The position numbers and the translations under genes are program-made. A stretch of DNA of 64,000 nucleotides, from assembly GCA_963678675.1 (NCBI GenBank), contig OY783195.1, positions 18,507,342 to 18,571,341 on the forward strand, given 5' to 3'. Origin of the DNA: Xiphydria camelus. Its lineage: Eukaryota; Arthropoda; Insecta; Hymenoptera; Xiphydriidae. Positions 1 to 12,126 of this stretch are shown here, piece after piece. The notes under the pieces are model-generated. The model was given only the letters and a program-made list of their open reading frames with translations, was not told where the DNA came from and searched no databases. Numbering within the stretch: the stretch's first letter is position 1; the number at the start of each line of letters is the position of its first letter.

Positions 1-1786
1 TGTAGGTCCACGGCGTACGCAGCATGAGCGGCGTAATAATAAACAGCCGAACACATTGCGTATTTATAGCAACGTTAAACGTATGGGTACGTGCAGGAGC
101 ATTAAATTGTTTAGCTTTTCTGGGAGTTTAAAGAGATTGTGCAAGTTAAGATGACCGCCACGAAACAGCAATAGATAATAGCCATCAGAAAAATCGTGGA
201 TGTCGTTGCACCAAAAGTGGATGAGGTCGTGGATAGATCTCTGTCACACGATAATTTAAACTTTTTAAACATAATATTTCTGAATAATATTTCTGAAAAT
301 AATTTTATATCATATTTGAACAGCAGCAAGAATTGTAAAACTATGGTTCTACAGGGTGTTCCTGACCTACCGGATGTCTCTTAGTAGGATGTTTATTGTC
401 AAAAATTTTAAACGATAATTCTAATACAAAAATGTCAAAGTAACCCCGAGGTGATCTTTATGTCACCCTAAAATGTGACTTAACTTCAGCCCTTTCGAGT
501 CTTTCATTCCAGATTACATGGGAGGATTGAAATTCAATTTTGTCTCTCTCATTCCACTTGCATCTTGTATTAACCCAGTTTTTAAGAATTAGAGTAAGAG
601 TCACTTCTTACTGTATAAAAATTGTTCGTAAAATTATAATTTACCGGTAGAAAATTCTCGACAGCACTTTAGAGAGCGGACCAGGGACGCGTAAAGAAAA
701 TGCAATAATACCTGAATTTATTAAACTCTTCAATCTTATTTGTGCGCGCAGGGGAGGAGCTTATACTTTCGCTTCATATAATTACAATTTGAACGCCGCA
801 ACCACCATCTACCGCCGAAGCAATCAAAGGCGGCCAAAACCACGTCAGAAATTTTAATTTGAGAAATCGCGCGCACACGATGTCACGCCTCGGAAGGCTC
901 TACAGGGCCACATCGGCTACCAAATACGGGTGATTCGCCAATTTAATGCAGCGACAAAAGTTAAGGGGTGTTTTACAGCGCCCCGAGGCACAGTACCACC
1001 GCCCACTCGACTCGCGAGGCTGCGAGGGTAACTCTGCGTAAACACCTCCTTCGCAAACTTCTCTCCTCCGAGTGTCTCTAGTTAGAATTTCGAATTTCCT
1101 CTTCCATCTCGGCCTACACCACAGCCATCCCACCTCACATTCAGTACTACCGCCTCGTCGTTACTCCTCTCTGTAGGTATATAATATCCGCGCACATCTC
1201 GCTTGCATGTAGTTCCTCTAATAAACCGAAATCTCTATAATTAAGTTTTGGCATCTTGGATAGGCATCGAGTGAAATACGATTTATGATCCGAAAACACT
1301 AAAATCGCTTCTCTACCAGTTAGTGGTTGTAATAAACGCGAATCAAATCACGGTAAGTCACGCGTTTTGTCGGAAGTTGTTAACACCGGTGATTCGAGGT
1401 GAAGAGAGATTTTTATGCGTCCATTAACTTAATTGCAATTATCCGTCGCAATATTGTATGAAAATATCAGGTTAGAGAGAAAGCGAACTTTTGGAATGGC
1501 CGTATAGGGATCGCAGGAAGGCTTTGTTTGTTTCCACCAATACGCCTACCGCTATTAATTAAATCGTGAATTTATACTTTTTACGCTACATGCACTGCAC
1601 TCATCCCGCACGGATAAACGAAGGGTTTATTGATTTAAAAAGTGTGGATGACATATATATATATACCGGCGGATCACCACGGATAATTTCCCGAGTTATT
1701 CCATTAGCTTCTAATTGCCATTCGTAAGATGAAATTTGCAATAAAAAGAGAATGTAGCTATAGATAATTTTATCTGTAAAGGTTAG
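1..1786. other. Intergenic or intronic DNA without a recognisable gene
   Basis: No ORF here resembles a known protein. A single CAGGGTGTTCCT motif near 353 looks like one end of the CAGGGTG-ended transposons seen elsewhere in the window, but I find no partner end. The stretch at about 640-1500 is richer in GC. A TATA-like motif near 1180 and an AATAAA-like motif near 1220 could belong to a decayed LTR, but this is weak. Confidence 0.4.
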
Positions 1787-2447
1787 CCAACAAAATTGAT
1801 GCGTAAAATACTCTCCAAAAAAGATTAGAAATCAATTAATATCGCCATGTTCAAGATTTATATATAAAAAATAAAAGGCATCATTTGAAAGGAAAATTAT
1901 TGTAAATCAAGTTAGAGGAGAAGATCCGAATATGGGCCCCCATTTTGTTTTTTCGTAATAAATTGGCTGTTATTATTTTTAGATAATGATTAAAAACGTT
2001 TTCATGTAGTATAAGGACTTGGCAATAAAGCTCCAAATATGGAATATGTTTACGTATACGTTCTTGTTCTAGAAAGAGTTTAACTTTAGTTTATTAAAGG
2101 GGCCCATATTTGGTACCTTCTGACCCAATTGAAGAAAGTCGCATCAATTAAAAAAATTTATTATCACGTATATATATTTCATAGTTTTAAATAAACAAGT
2201 TTGGAGCTTTATTGCCAAGTCCTTATACTACATGTAAACGTTTTTAATCATTATCTAAAAATAGTAACAGCCAATTTATTACGAAAAAACAAAATGGGGG
2301 CCCATATTCGGACCTTCTCTAACTTGATTTACAATAATTTTCCTTTCAAATGATGGCTTTTATTTTTTATATATAAATCTTAAACATGGCGATCTTAATT
2401 GATTTCTAATCTTTTTTGGAGAGTATTTTACGTATCAATTTTATTGG
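1787..2447. mobile_element. Foldback element with arms of about 250 bp
   Basis: The left arm (1787-2037) is repeated in inverted orientation at 2201-2447 with few mismatches; both arms carry the phrase gcaataaagctccaa and a GGGCCC block. The central spacer of about 160 bp has no ORF. Such long terminal inverted repeats with no coding capacity are typical of non-autonomous foldback/MITE elements. The superfamily is unknown because no clear target duplication was found. Confidence 0.8.
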
Positions 2448-2611
2448 CACTGAATGAACATGCCGCCTTTTTTTACAGAGAATCTGTTTTTGTGACAAGA
2501 TATCACTCCTTTTTGGAATGTATTCATGAGGAGAATATGTACATGTAGGAGAATAGCTTTTTATTACCACAAAATTAAAGTCTCACATTTTATACCGATA
2601 CGAGGCAATTA

Positions 2612-2863
2612 ATTCTGTGGCTTGGATGAAAAAGGGCCTAAGTGCAAAAATTAAGACCCGAGAAAAATTTGATTAAAGTTGATTTTTTAAAATGTTATTA
2701 AGTAAGACGCTTTGTACAATAAATGAAAGAAATGTTGTACATACAAAATAGAGACTTGGGACGTTTTTCATTAAAAAGACCTTGTCGAAATTAATAAGAT
2801 AAACCCTAAAATTCATGTTTGAGAAAATCGCCCTTAGACCCTTTTTCATCCAAGCCACAGAAT
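2612..2863. mobile_element. TA-flanked MITE with ATTCTGTGG ends
   Basis: The ends ATTCTGTGGCTTGGATG and its complement form inverted repeats of about 28 bp bounding 252 bp. Both sides are flanked by TA (2610-2611 and 2864-2865), as expected for the Tc1/mariner superfamily. There is no convincing coding content. Confidence 0.7.
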
Positions 2864-3180
2864 TATAACCACGTTACTTTTGATTTATTCTCGTGATATT
2901 TTGAAATGATTTTATAATTAATGTTTCGATAATATATATATTTTCCCCAGAACAATTCGTTCATGAAAGGATTTCCATAAATAACTGCCGTATGTCCGCG
3001 GGCAAACCGATCAAAGTCATACTTATGGCCGATACTTTGAAATTTGACTTCGGCAGTCGGTAAGGTATAAATAATCCGATAGTCGATAATATAGAGTCAT
3101 GTCATTTCCTTCTTTTTTTTAAGCTATTTTGATAGCTTGATACATTTACTGTCACCATATGAAACGAGAAATTGAACATA

Positions 3181-4467
3181 TAAGGTCTAGTAAAAAGAAA
3201 TCCATTATTTTTGCATGAAATTGAAGGCTTTATTTAGCATAATTACAATGATCCGATTTAGGTCAAATATGCACCACTTTGTTCAATAACTTGCTGCCAT
3301 TTTGAAGGTAATTTCATTATACCTCTCTTATAGAAACCCTCGTCCCTGTTGGCAAAAAACTGGGACAGTCGATTTTCACAAACTTCTCTTGAGGCAAATT
3401 TTTCACCAGCAAAATCATTCGCCATAGATAGAAACAGGTGGTAATCACTTGGTGCCAGGTCCGGACTATAAGGTGGATGCAAAAGAACCTCCCAACCAAA
3501 CTCCCGGAGCTTCTGGCGAGTCACTATTGAGGTATGTGGCCTGGCGTTGTCCTGATGGAACACAATTCCTCTCCTATTGGTCAAAACTGGCCGCTTCTGG
3601 ACTATTGCTTCCTTCAGACGGTCCAATTGTTGACAGTACAGGTCCGAATTAAGAGTTTGGCCGTAGGGGAGCAGCTCGTAGTAAATGATTCCCTGCCAAT
3701 CCCACCAAACACATAGCAAAACCTTCCTGGCTGTCAATCCTGGCTTAGCCACCATTTGCGCCGGCTCACCGCGATTCGACCACGACCGTTTTCGCTTGAC
3801 GTTGTCGTAAGTGATCCACTTTTCATCACCAGTCACCATCCGCTTCAGAAATGGGTCAATTCTGTTGCGATTCAGCAGCGATTCGCAGATGGAAATTCGG
3901 TCCATGAGATTCTTTTGCGTTAACTCGTGTGGCACCCATACATCAAGCTTCTTTTTGTATCCAGCCTTATTCAAGTGATTCCAAACGGTTTTTTGTGCAA
4001 TGTTTAACTCCTCGGCAATCGAAACAGTGCTTACATGACGGTCAGACTCGACTATTTCCATTATTCTATCGACCTTTTCGACAATTGGCCTTCCAGAGCG
4101 TGGTGCGTCTTTGACATCAAAATTACCGGAACGGAATCGACGAAACCAAAATTGCGCGTGATTGGCTGTTACAGTATCAGGACCATAAACATTATTCACA
4201 TGTTCAGCCGCCTGGCTTGCGTTTTCGCCTTTATCGAAAAAAAACTGTAAAATATGGCGTTTTTTCTCTTTGCTGGTGTCCATCTTTGACACGTGCTCAA
4301 ACAATACTGCATCAAGCAATCACAAACTGTCTGAGAAGTTTACTTAGTACGAAATCTTTTCTTTCTAACGCCATCTAGCGTAACCTGATCGCACTTATAC
4401 AACGCGAGATACAGATTACTAAAGCCATCTATTGGAAAAATAATGGATTTCTTTTTACTACACCTAA
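3181..4467 (-). mobile_element. Complete mariner transposon, 1,287 bp
   Basis: The element has near-perfect inverted ends of about 30 bp (left TAAGGTCTAGTAAAAAG; right, read inward, TTAGGTGTAGTAAAAAG). A TA duplication lies at 3179-3180 and 4468-4469. The length of 1,287 bp is normal for mariner. It contains one uninterrupted transposase gene on the minus strand. Two differences between the ends are the only visible departures from a pristine copy. Confidence 0.95.
3258..4319 (-). CDS. mariner transposase (intact, DD34D)
   Basis: The protein is a cut-and-paste transposase of the mariner family (IS630/Tc1/mariner superfamily), which binds the element ends and moves it into TA sites. The 353-residue frame is open throughout. 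The N-terminal half (about 15-125) is the paired helix-turn-helix DNA-binding region. WVPHEL at 128-133 is the mariner linker motif. The catalytic acids are D165 (in TGDEKW), D257 (in HQDNARPH) and D292 (in SPDLAPSDYHLF), giving the 34-residue spacing that defines DD34D. A second in-frame Met (MDTSKEKK, residue 13) would give 341 residues, closer to the usual length of about 345, and is the more likely start. No host promoter is obvious; it lies inside its own inverted repeats. No inactivating change is visible, so the copy may be young. Activity cannot be judged from sequence alone. Confidence 0.95.
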   Translation of the reverse strand: MLDAVLFEHVSKMDTSKEKKRHILQFFFDKGENASQAAEHVNNVYGPDTVTANHAQFWFRRFRSGNFDVKDAPRSGRPIVEKVDRIMEIVESDRHVSTVSIAEELNIAQKTVWNHLNKAGYKKKLDVWVPHELTQKNLMDRISICESLLNRNRIDPFLKRMVTGDEKWITYDNVKRKRSWSNRGEPAQMVAKPGLTARKVLLCVWWDWQGIIYYELLPYGQTLNSDLYCQQLDRLKEAIVQKRPVLTNRRGIVFHQDNARPHTSIVTRQKLREFGWEVLLHPPYSPDLAPSDYHLFLSMANDFAGEKFASREVCENRLSQFFANRDEGFYKRGIMKLPSKWQQVIEQSGAYLT

Positions 4468-4949
4468 TATATAATCAGCATGAAACCATAATATATATAT
4501 AATATATTATTGCATGAAAATAATTGCAGTACCTAATGGGAATGCTCGCTATAATTTTCTGAATTCAAGGAAAAAGAAAAAATATTTTTAAAGTAATTAG
4601 GAAAGGAGTTATAGGCATTTGAAGTCATATGAGGTTAGCCGAAAATTTTCATTTTAAAAATAGCTTCTGTTTGTATTCAGAGAGTAATTGCAAGACAATG
4701 AATTATCATTCGCTAATTATTTATAAATGTTTCTTTAATAAATAAAATAGACAAGGACTACCACAAATGAGGAATGATGACAGCAAATCTTTGTTATACG
4801 AGTACATTACCCATGGTTATCACAGAAACGACGTTGAGTTTGAAAAGTAAAAGAATAGTCTGTCAATAAGAATGAAAAATAATATTCAGTAATTTCTGCA
4901 TTTTAAAATGTTAATACTAGAACACTGTATATGGTCATAACTTTATTAA

Positions 4950-5184
4950 CACGTTCGCTGCGGAACATGCTGCTCCCGCGTGAGGGTGGCTGTGCCTCTC
5001 ACGTGGGAGCCGCGGATACGCAGCGAACGAACACGTTCCTTGCGTATCAAGATCACTGAGTTAACCCCCGTACTAAAATCTTGAAATTTGCGTAAAACTA
5101 TGTTGGCGTGTCGCGGGAGCCGCGTGATCCGCCCAAGAGACACAGCCACCTCACGCGGGAGCCGCGTCTTCCGCAGCGAACGTG
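4950..5184. mobile_element. TTAA-flanked MITE (CACGTTCGCTGCGG ends)
   Basis: Inverted ends CACGTTCGCTGCGGAA bound 235 bp, flanked on both sides by TTAA (4946-4949 and 5185-5188), the piggyBac-type target. The interior is GC-rich and itself partly self-complementary, with repeated CGCGGGAGCCGCG-like phrases. It is non-coding. Confidence 0.75.
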
Positions 5185-5189
5185 TTAAA

Positions 5190-6120
5190 TATGTTTATAT
5201 TATGGGGATATGCTTATGCACGATTCATGCGCATTCATTGGTTAAGTTATGTCTTAAGGTATTCCTAGCGCGAGATGGAAAATTGCAGAGAATGCTAATT
5301 TTTTTGTAGAATGGAAATTAATATCGTAAGATTATTTTTAAAAAGTATCAGGTCCGGTCACCAGGCATATAAGAAAGAATTTTGATTTTAAAATTTAATA
5401 TGTAACATTACGGAAGAATCCACTCTTCCACATTTTAATGCCGACATCCACATGTTTAAAAATTATACAAATTAAATAAAACTATTTCCATATCTTCACA
5501 AAACTGCATAGAATTTTTTAAGTCCATAAAAATATAAGGTCACCGACTGTTTAACAAAAATATTGATGTTCGTAAACAGCAAAACGTAGTTTTTTGACGA
5601 TAAAACATAACGTTAAATAGAATTGGCAACGCTGCATCATACACGTGGTGATAGTGATGTGTGTGCATTTATGCGACACAGTTTTGTTGGGAATATGGGT
5701 ATATTATATGACGTAGAATTACTGATTTATGAGGGGCCCGCCTGTGAGACCTTAAAATATGCTCCTAAGCACCAGGAATACCTTAATTTTACGTTACGAA
5801 AATTTGTGTGCTATTAGATATCGGCATTGGCGCCTCGCTATCTGGTAGCAGAAAATCGCACGATTGCTCGCACGGCTAGGTGTCTCAAGACGTGATAGCT
5901 GTTATCGACTCGCGGAATGAACGAATGAATAAAATGGAAAAGGTGTGAAGTTTTCTCAGCGTTTAAAGAAGAAATACGCGGATTTTTTTATTCAGGTTAT
6001 AAGACCCGAGAAAAAATAATTATATATAATCATATATAATCAGATATGATTGGATCTCCACATATCTGATTATATCCAATTTTCTTATCTAATAACATAT
6101 AAGTATATAACTACATTTTA
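5190..6120. other. No gene recognised
   Basis: AT-rich DNA. Short self-complementary runs rich in tatata and gatatgat occur around 6020-6090. None of the short ORFs has a recognisable protein signature. Confidence 0.4.
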
Positions 6121-6123
6121 TAA

Positions 6124-6386
6124 TATGAGGGGCTCAGATTTATAATGGAATAAGTCAGATTATCCAGATTTTCCAAAGCAACCGCTTTGTCGTCCCAAAA
6201 TATACATGTAACCTTTCTTGTTAGCTACATCATTCGCTCAAATTATAGCAGTACATATTTCGATGGTAATATGCCTCAGAAACTGTAATCTTAGGAAGGG
6301 CTTATGTATGTTTGGGACGACAAAGCGGTTGCTTTGGAAAATCTGGATAATTTGACTTATGCCACTATGAATCTCAGCTCCTCATA
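6124..6386. mobile_element. MITE with 75-bp inverted ends
   Basis: The left end begins TATGAGGGGCTCAG and the right end, read inward, TATGAGGAGCTGAG. Similarity continues for about 75 bp, ending in a perfectly matched AACCGCTTTGTCGTCCCA block. The interior is non-coding. Confidence 0.7.
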
Positions 6387-6528
6387 AATAGGTATATATA
6401 CAAGGTATTTACGCCCAAGCTCCTGGACTGGACAGAACTTATTTTCAATGTGCCGCATACTTGGACCAATAACTCGGTTAGCCTCTACTGACATCACTAC
6501 GACCATCAGTTGTATGTAAACAACCAAC

Positions 6529-6863
6529 AATCATAACATGTACCCGCTCAGTGACTCTGTAATTGTTTATGTTCCCCGAATACGTAACTGCTGTAAAGTT
6601 AACGAGTGACTTCAGGAAAGAAGACGAATTAATTTTAGATACTCTTAAAAGTAAGAGAACACCCATTTCCATATCACTCTGGAGGTATGCGTTCACAACA
6701 CTCTAAATCCAGGGTGAGGTGGAAATGGGTGTTTTACCTCCCTCTAGGAGTATCCAAAATTTATTCGTCTTCCCTTCTGAAGTCACTTGTTAGCTTTGCA
6801 GCAGATCCACATTTGGAGAACATAAATAACTACCGAGTCGCTGAGCAGGTACAGGTTATGATT
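6529..6863. mobile_element. Foldback element, arms of about 155 bp
   Basis: The left arm starting at aatcataac is repeated in inverted orientation ending at gttatgatt (6863). Arms share blocks such as GTGACTTCAG and AACACCCATTTCCA with roughly 80 percent identity, indicating age. A short spacer near 6685 forms the loop. ORFs on each strand are mirror images of the arms, not genes. Confidence 0.75.
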
Positions 6864-7029
6864 TTTTTTATGTTGACATTTCACTAACAGGTTGCATTGC
6901 TCGACTAGGCGTTGATAACACAGTCACACAAACGAAAAAGTAGGGTATACATTTGATGCGATATATGTTATCTGTAGTAATTTTGCCTCCTAATTATGAA
7001 TCCGGTGTCAAAATTTAGCCATCACGTCA

Positions 7030-7345
7030 CATTTTTTTTAATCTCAAAAAACCATCAAGAGATCATGATTTTCAAAAAGTGAATGGACTTAAACCAAATT
7101 CGCTGTAGGGAGTTTTTTAAGTCAGTGATCACGAATCTGAAGTCGGATTTCAAAAATTTAAGATGGCGGAACCAATATGGCGGACGAGATTTTTGAAAAT
7201 CGACGAATTCATGCCAAATTTGGTATAAGGGGTTTTTTGGGTCGCTGATCATTAATCTGAAGTCAGATTTTAAAAATTCAATATGGCGGATCCAATATGG
7301 CGGACGAGATTTTCGAAAATTTTGAATTTTTGTAAATGTAACTTC
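7030..7345. repeat. Satellite-like tandem repeat, period about 118 bp
   Basis: The phrase ccaatatggcggacgagatt recurs near 7170 and 7290, with ccaaattTggta and tcagattttaaaaatt elements in each unit. Related sequence occurs at 15310-15560 and 9395-9470. Confidence 0.65.
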
Positions 7346-7365
7346 ATATTCGTCATCAGCGACTG

Positions 7366-7691
7366 AAAAAATGCTGATAAAACATACGACTAATTATTGA
7401 AAAGTGTTGATCCAGGAATTAATATTTAAAAAAAACAAAACGTGCAGCCGCCACGCGCGGAAGAAGTGAAACTTCGATACTGATGGGTAGAAAAGAAAAC
7501 TAATATCATCTTGAAATGTCATGGTACTACTACTACTATTGTTGATTACTTGTTTAGTTTTCTTTTCTACCCATTAGTATCGAAGTTTCACTTCTTCCGC
7601 GCGTGGCGGCTATACGTTTTGTTTTTTTTTAAATATCAATTCCTGGATCAACACTTTTCAATAATTAGTCGTATGTTTTATCAGCATTTTT
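7366..7691. mobile_element. Foldback element, arms of about 140 bp
   Basis: Arms starting AAAAATGCTGATAAAACATA at each end are nearly identical in inverted orientation and include GAAGTGAAACTTCGATACT and CGCGCGTGGCGGC-type blocks. A 40-bp loop contains a short ACT run. It abuts the satellite on its left. Confidence 0.8.
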
Positions 7692-8885
7692 CAAGTCGTT
7701 CTTGAACCATAAACGATCACATACAGAGCACACCGAGCCGAAAGCATTGTTCTTAATTTTTTCATTGAATTCAATATGAATTTTTTTACGGGCATTAAAT
7801 GTAGGTAGTGTAAGGAATATCATGTTCATAGAATGTGTTACGACCAGCCCAAGACTCTGCGTTCTCACGTATTTCGACCGACGATATTTCCTAAGCATAA
7901 GTGTTTAGGCTAGTGCCTTTATTCCAACCGTCGTCCGATCGTCAGAAGAAGCTCGGATTCCGATAACCGAGATCGAGCTCGGACTCCGATAACTGAGCTC
8001 GTTTCCGGCCTCGCGCCCGCGGCTTCGCTCCTTTTCGGCGCGCTGCATTCTCGGTACGCAGCGACGGTTAACTACACGTGTTGTTGAGACTAGCGCGATC
8101 CAGCCGTTGCGCGAATTAACGTACTTTCCGGCGAATCGATACCCCCACTTTGCCTCAGCTTCCGGCAGACCGTTGCCCGTTCGTTCTTAACGAACTCTGC
8201 CTCCTCCGCTGCAAAGGGCAGTCATTAGCGAACCGCAAACGTGGACACATCGTCCCTCGTCCGACTCACGCGCAATCAAACCCCGCGACCATTGTTCCAT
8301 TTCGTACGATTCTGTATTTAATCTTCGCTCGAAGAATAGAGAACTTATTTTTGTTTATCCATTCCGGCCGTTCCGTTCTTTTTCCTCTTTCCTTTCCATG
8401 CAGAAACAGAATATATTCTTAACGACATTGGATCCTCCAGCAACTTGAACATTTTCTGCATTCTTCGATGTTTTGGACTGGTGTTGATCTACATTAGTAA
8501 ATACATCAATATTTGATATTGTGTTAATTTTATTCCCTTTCTCCATTCTCGAATTCGTTCTGCATTAGTTTTAGCTGGTGCCTTCGTTATCGCTTTTTAT
8601 TTATTTGCGCCCTCTGCACAGCCTAAACAGCGATTGATTTTTGCTTCATTTATTCTTCAGTTAATAATTCTAACAGGTGCGATCAAGATTAGATCTTCTC
8701 GGGGTCGTAAATCCCAAAGACACTACTTCGTGATACGACTACTGACCGAACACGTGGAGAGATGGATTTAAACCATATCGGTTAGTTCAAATGATTTAAT
8801 ACTGCACTCAAAATATGACTGGTGACATATTGGATTCAAAGAGATACAGTACTTCCATGATTTAACCGTGATTTACAATTCTGTA
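7692..8885. other. No gene recognised; GC-rich patch
   Basis: The segment 7930-8300 is GC- and CpG-rich, with a doubled phrase GAGCTCGGAcTCCGATAAC at about 7950-8000. It could be a promoter or untranslated region of an unseen host gene, but no protein signature supports that. Confidence 0.35.
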
Positions 8886-9026
8886 CCTCAGAGCCAAACT
8901 ATGTTAAGTCCATTTTTGCCGAAAATGGGTTTTATATGTTAAGTTATACTGAACATTCCATTAAGTATTTTAAACTCAATTATCTCAAAACTACAATTTT
9001 GGACTTAACATAGTTCGGCTCTGAGG
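8886..9026. mobile_element. Small MITE (CCTCAGAGCC ends)
   Basis: Inverted ends CCTCAGAGCCRAACTATG continue for about 30 bp around a short AT-rich core. Total length is 141 bp. Non-coding. Confidence 0.7.
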
Positions 9027-9109
9027 AACAGAATTAGATACACTGTGAGGTTGTTTTGAGGTAAAGGTGCGGGACTACGAATGCATTCGCAACCCACGTT
9101 CGTCGAAAC

Positions 9110-9232
9110 ATACCGACAGCCTCGCCTTTGCGACCGATGTACAGATTAGATCTAGATTAGCGCGTTACTTAGGTTGCGATGATAGTGAGCGGTAAGAAAT
9201 GACGTAGAAGTCTCCTTGCGACGGAACACATA
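9110..9232. repeat. Dispersed repeat with related copies at 10.5, 15.1 and 15.7 kb
   Basis: The phrases cgaaacataccg, gcgaccgatg and gagcggtaagaaatga recur around 9110-9230, 15120-15200, 15710-15790 and, more weakly, 10560-10640. No coding capacity or ends were identified. Confidence 0.45.
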
Positions 9233-9488
9233 TTAACACAAACCTAAAGTCAACGCACGGTCCAGAGCGGTGGAATGGGGTATAGAATGGGGCAGGGCCG
9301 AGAGCGCTGTATAAGTGAGGCACGGTCGAGAGTGCTGGAATGCGTGGGTTTCGTTACGATTTTTCGTGTGGGCGCGCGCGATTTCACTACCCTTATACCC
9401 TCATTCAAAAAAACCCTATACCAAATTTGGCATGAATCTGTAGATTTTCGAAAATCTCATCAATGCTAACAACATTCCCAGGACAACG

Positions 9489-9708
9489 GTACATAAGCCT
9501 TTAATCAAGATGGGATATGTGAATAAGTGTGAAGTTTGGGTTCCACACCTATTGACGGAGACCAACCTTATGGACCGCGTCTCTACGTGCAATTACTTCT
9601 TCAGCGACATGATAGAAATCCTTTCTTAAAGAGTCTTGTCTCCTAATGAGGCTTCCTGAGAGATGGAAGAAGGTAATAGAGCAGAACGGTTCGTATATAA
9701 CACAATAA
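9489..9708 (+). pseudogene. mariner transposase remnant, internally deleted
   Basis: Plus-strand translation gives a mariner linker segment with WVPHLLTETNLMDR (compare WVPHEL in the intact copy at 3.3-4.3 kb), then a stop. After a jump in frame it continues with the family C-terminus RLPERWKKVIEQNGSYIT before a stop codon. The catalytic core between them (all three aspartates) is missing. It is a deletion derivative of a different mariner lineage from the intact copy. Confidence 0.75.
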
Positions 9709-9812
9709 ATCAATCTTAAACAACAAATATCGTGTATTCATTTCGCATCAAAAAAAAGGAAGGAAGGCATATGTGAAAATGGACCTTAAGGGCCAATTCA
9801 TACAGAACGAGT

Positions 9813-9898
9813 GCGTGGTGGTGGCGTGGGACTGACGTGGTGGTGACGTGGGACTGACGTGGTGGTGGTGTGGGACTGGCGTAGTGGTGGCGTGGAGC
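9813..9898. repeat. Minisatellite, four copies of 22 bp
   Basis: Units such as GACGTGGTGGTGACGTGGGA run head to tail with one or two substitutions each. This creates long antisense ORFs rich in His, Pro and Thr, which are not genes. Confidence 0.75.
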
Positions 9899-9899
9899 G

Positions 9900-11290
9900 G
9901 AAGTGGCGCGCTCAATCCACACGGAAGGGATCCGACGTTTGTCATTTGTTTATGCGTTAATAAAGAGTTACATTTCTAGTGTAATGTCAATTTTTATTTG
10001 AAGCCAGTGGCGTACTTAGGCGTGAGCCACCCGACGTTTTCGTCGTAAAAAGTAAAACTTGCATTTTTTACTTAATATTAACCGATTCTTAGAAAAACGC
10101 TCGGATATTACAGACAACAATCATACAAATACTGTATGTATTACATATTCTTACACTAATCAGAGCAAATGTGGAAAATAACCACCTTCTTATAAAATGC
10201 ACAATTCCAATCGTCTCATCATTGATAGCCTCACACATCCAAAAATTCCCGGAGTATTTCGTATGACATTGCAACCTTGAATTATTCGATTTCTTAATTC
10301 GTTTTCATCTAATACGGGTATTTTATACACAACAGACTTTAGGTTAAATTAACTCCAAAATTTTAAGAACGACCATTCAAGCTTTATGTGCAAAAATATT
10401 GATTTTTCGACATCTTCAATACCCTATATCTCGGAATATAAGCGTCTCCCGACACAAGTTTATATAAGTTTTTTTTATTAAAATATTGCAAGGAATTACA
10501 CCCTGGAGTTACAAACCGTAATTAGGAAACACCCTATATACCGCACATCTGATGCGAGATTGACCCTAGATTAATGAGGTATGCATATAGATCGTGATAA
10601 TACTGAGCGGTAAGAGGACTGATATTTAGAATTCCGACTATCGTTTGTCGAAACAATCATAGCACTTACTCATAGTGGCAGTTAGAAAGATTTTCACAAC
10701 AAAAGTAAAACTCGTTCAGAATGTATTGCTTCTGAAGAATATTCAGCGACTTGTAACAGAAGACAGTCGCGGGCTCGCGGATTATTCCGCACTCGGTGAT
10801 AGAAGACAGTCGCGGGCTCATGGAATTTTTCCACGCTTTAATGCAAACGGGTTAAGAGGTATGAACCGACCTTCCGAATTCCGTCTATCATGCGACGGAA
10901 TACCAGACTTTCGTATGGCACGTGGCTACTCCTGTAGGCTTCTCATGAGTTTTCATTCTGTTTCAAAGTGTTAGTACGAGGGTATCTGCAAAGTCAGGTT
11001 TCATTTCTTTTAGAAATCTAAAAATTCCTTTTTATTATACCCTACTGTATGTTTATGTTTCTATACATATAATATAATATGTGTTTCTTACATGTATTTT
11101 TTCGTGTCAATACACTTATGACCTACTTTGTTGTTTTTAATCAATTATACAGTTCCTTCGTTTTCTCATGTACCGTGCCACACTTCGCTGTAACTGACAA
11201 AGAAGATTATAGTCCAGGAGAAAATATGAAAACAATAACTATGTTCATTTCCAATACATCTGAACTTTGCTTGGTGGCGAATTCTGTAAA
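9900..11290. other. No gene recognised
   Basis: A lone pair of CACCCT phrases at about 10500-10535 may be an end of a CAGGGTG transposon. At 10759 and 10801 the phrase AGAAGACAGTCGCGGGCTC is repeated 42 bp apart. The plus-strand ORF at 10675-10974 has no family resemblance. Confidence 0.4.
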
Positions 11291-11292
11291 TT

Positions 11293-11596
11293 GTTTCATA
11301 CGAAACTTAATATTTTATCCTGATAAGAGTTTATCGCGACTAATAAGGAATTTATAAGATGAAATGCTCATCCATTGAACGGTTTCTAAGATATTTCCGC
11401 TCATAGAACAGGCGTAGATCTCGCTGGACGCGCTGGGAACTTAATCGCGTAGAGCGTAACTTACTCTTGTACTTTGAGCGGAAATATCTTACACACCATG
11501 CAATTGATGGGTATTTTATCTTATACGTTTCTTATTAGTCCCGATAAATTCTATAACTTTATTATAATAAAAATATTAAGTTTTGTAAGAAAAAAT
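11293..11596. mobile_element. Foldback element with a half copy at 16.7 kb
   Basis: Inverted arms share AAACTTAATATTTT, GACTAATAAG, and GATATTTCCGCTCA around a GC-rich loop. A one-arm relative lies at about 16740-16960 (GAGCGGAAATATTTC, AATATTAAGTTCCGTA). Non-coding. Confidence 0.65.
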
Positions 11597-12126
11597 GTAG
11601 CTGACTTTCATACCTCGTAAACAATATGGGAGAACGGGGCAGGATGTAACGCGAGGTCAATTGTAATATTGACTGTAGCGACATCATTTATTGACGAAAA
11701 ATTGAAATATATGCATCGTTCTATATTTTAACCAGATATAAGTCACCGACAAAAAAGCTAGAGAGCAGTCGCCAGTATAACCTTCTCAGTGCCTGTTTCT
11801 TTAAAATCATTGCCAAATCATTAGTTTTGATGTCCGCCGTTATTTTGTTTCGACTAGTCTCACAACAGTGTTTCATAAAATCACATTATTTCATATGAAT
11901 ACAGAAAGATCAAATTTTGGAATGAAGTAGGTAAGTATATATCAATCTTATTCATTGTTTATATGTGAGTTTAATGGACATATGATTGAAACAAGTGGCA
12001 GTGGTGTCGAAAGTAACAGTCACAATGGTGTCAATTATAATATGTTGCAAAGGCCTCCTTAGCTTCTAAATCATATTCTAGTTTGGATTATAAATGGTGA
12101 AGATGCAATTGTTATGGTTTCGGCTA

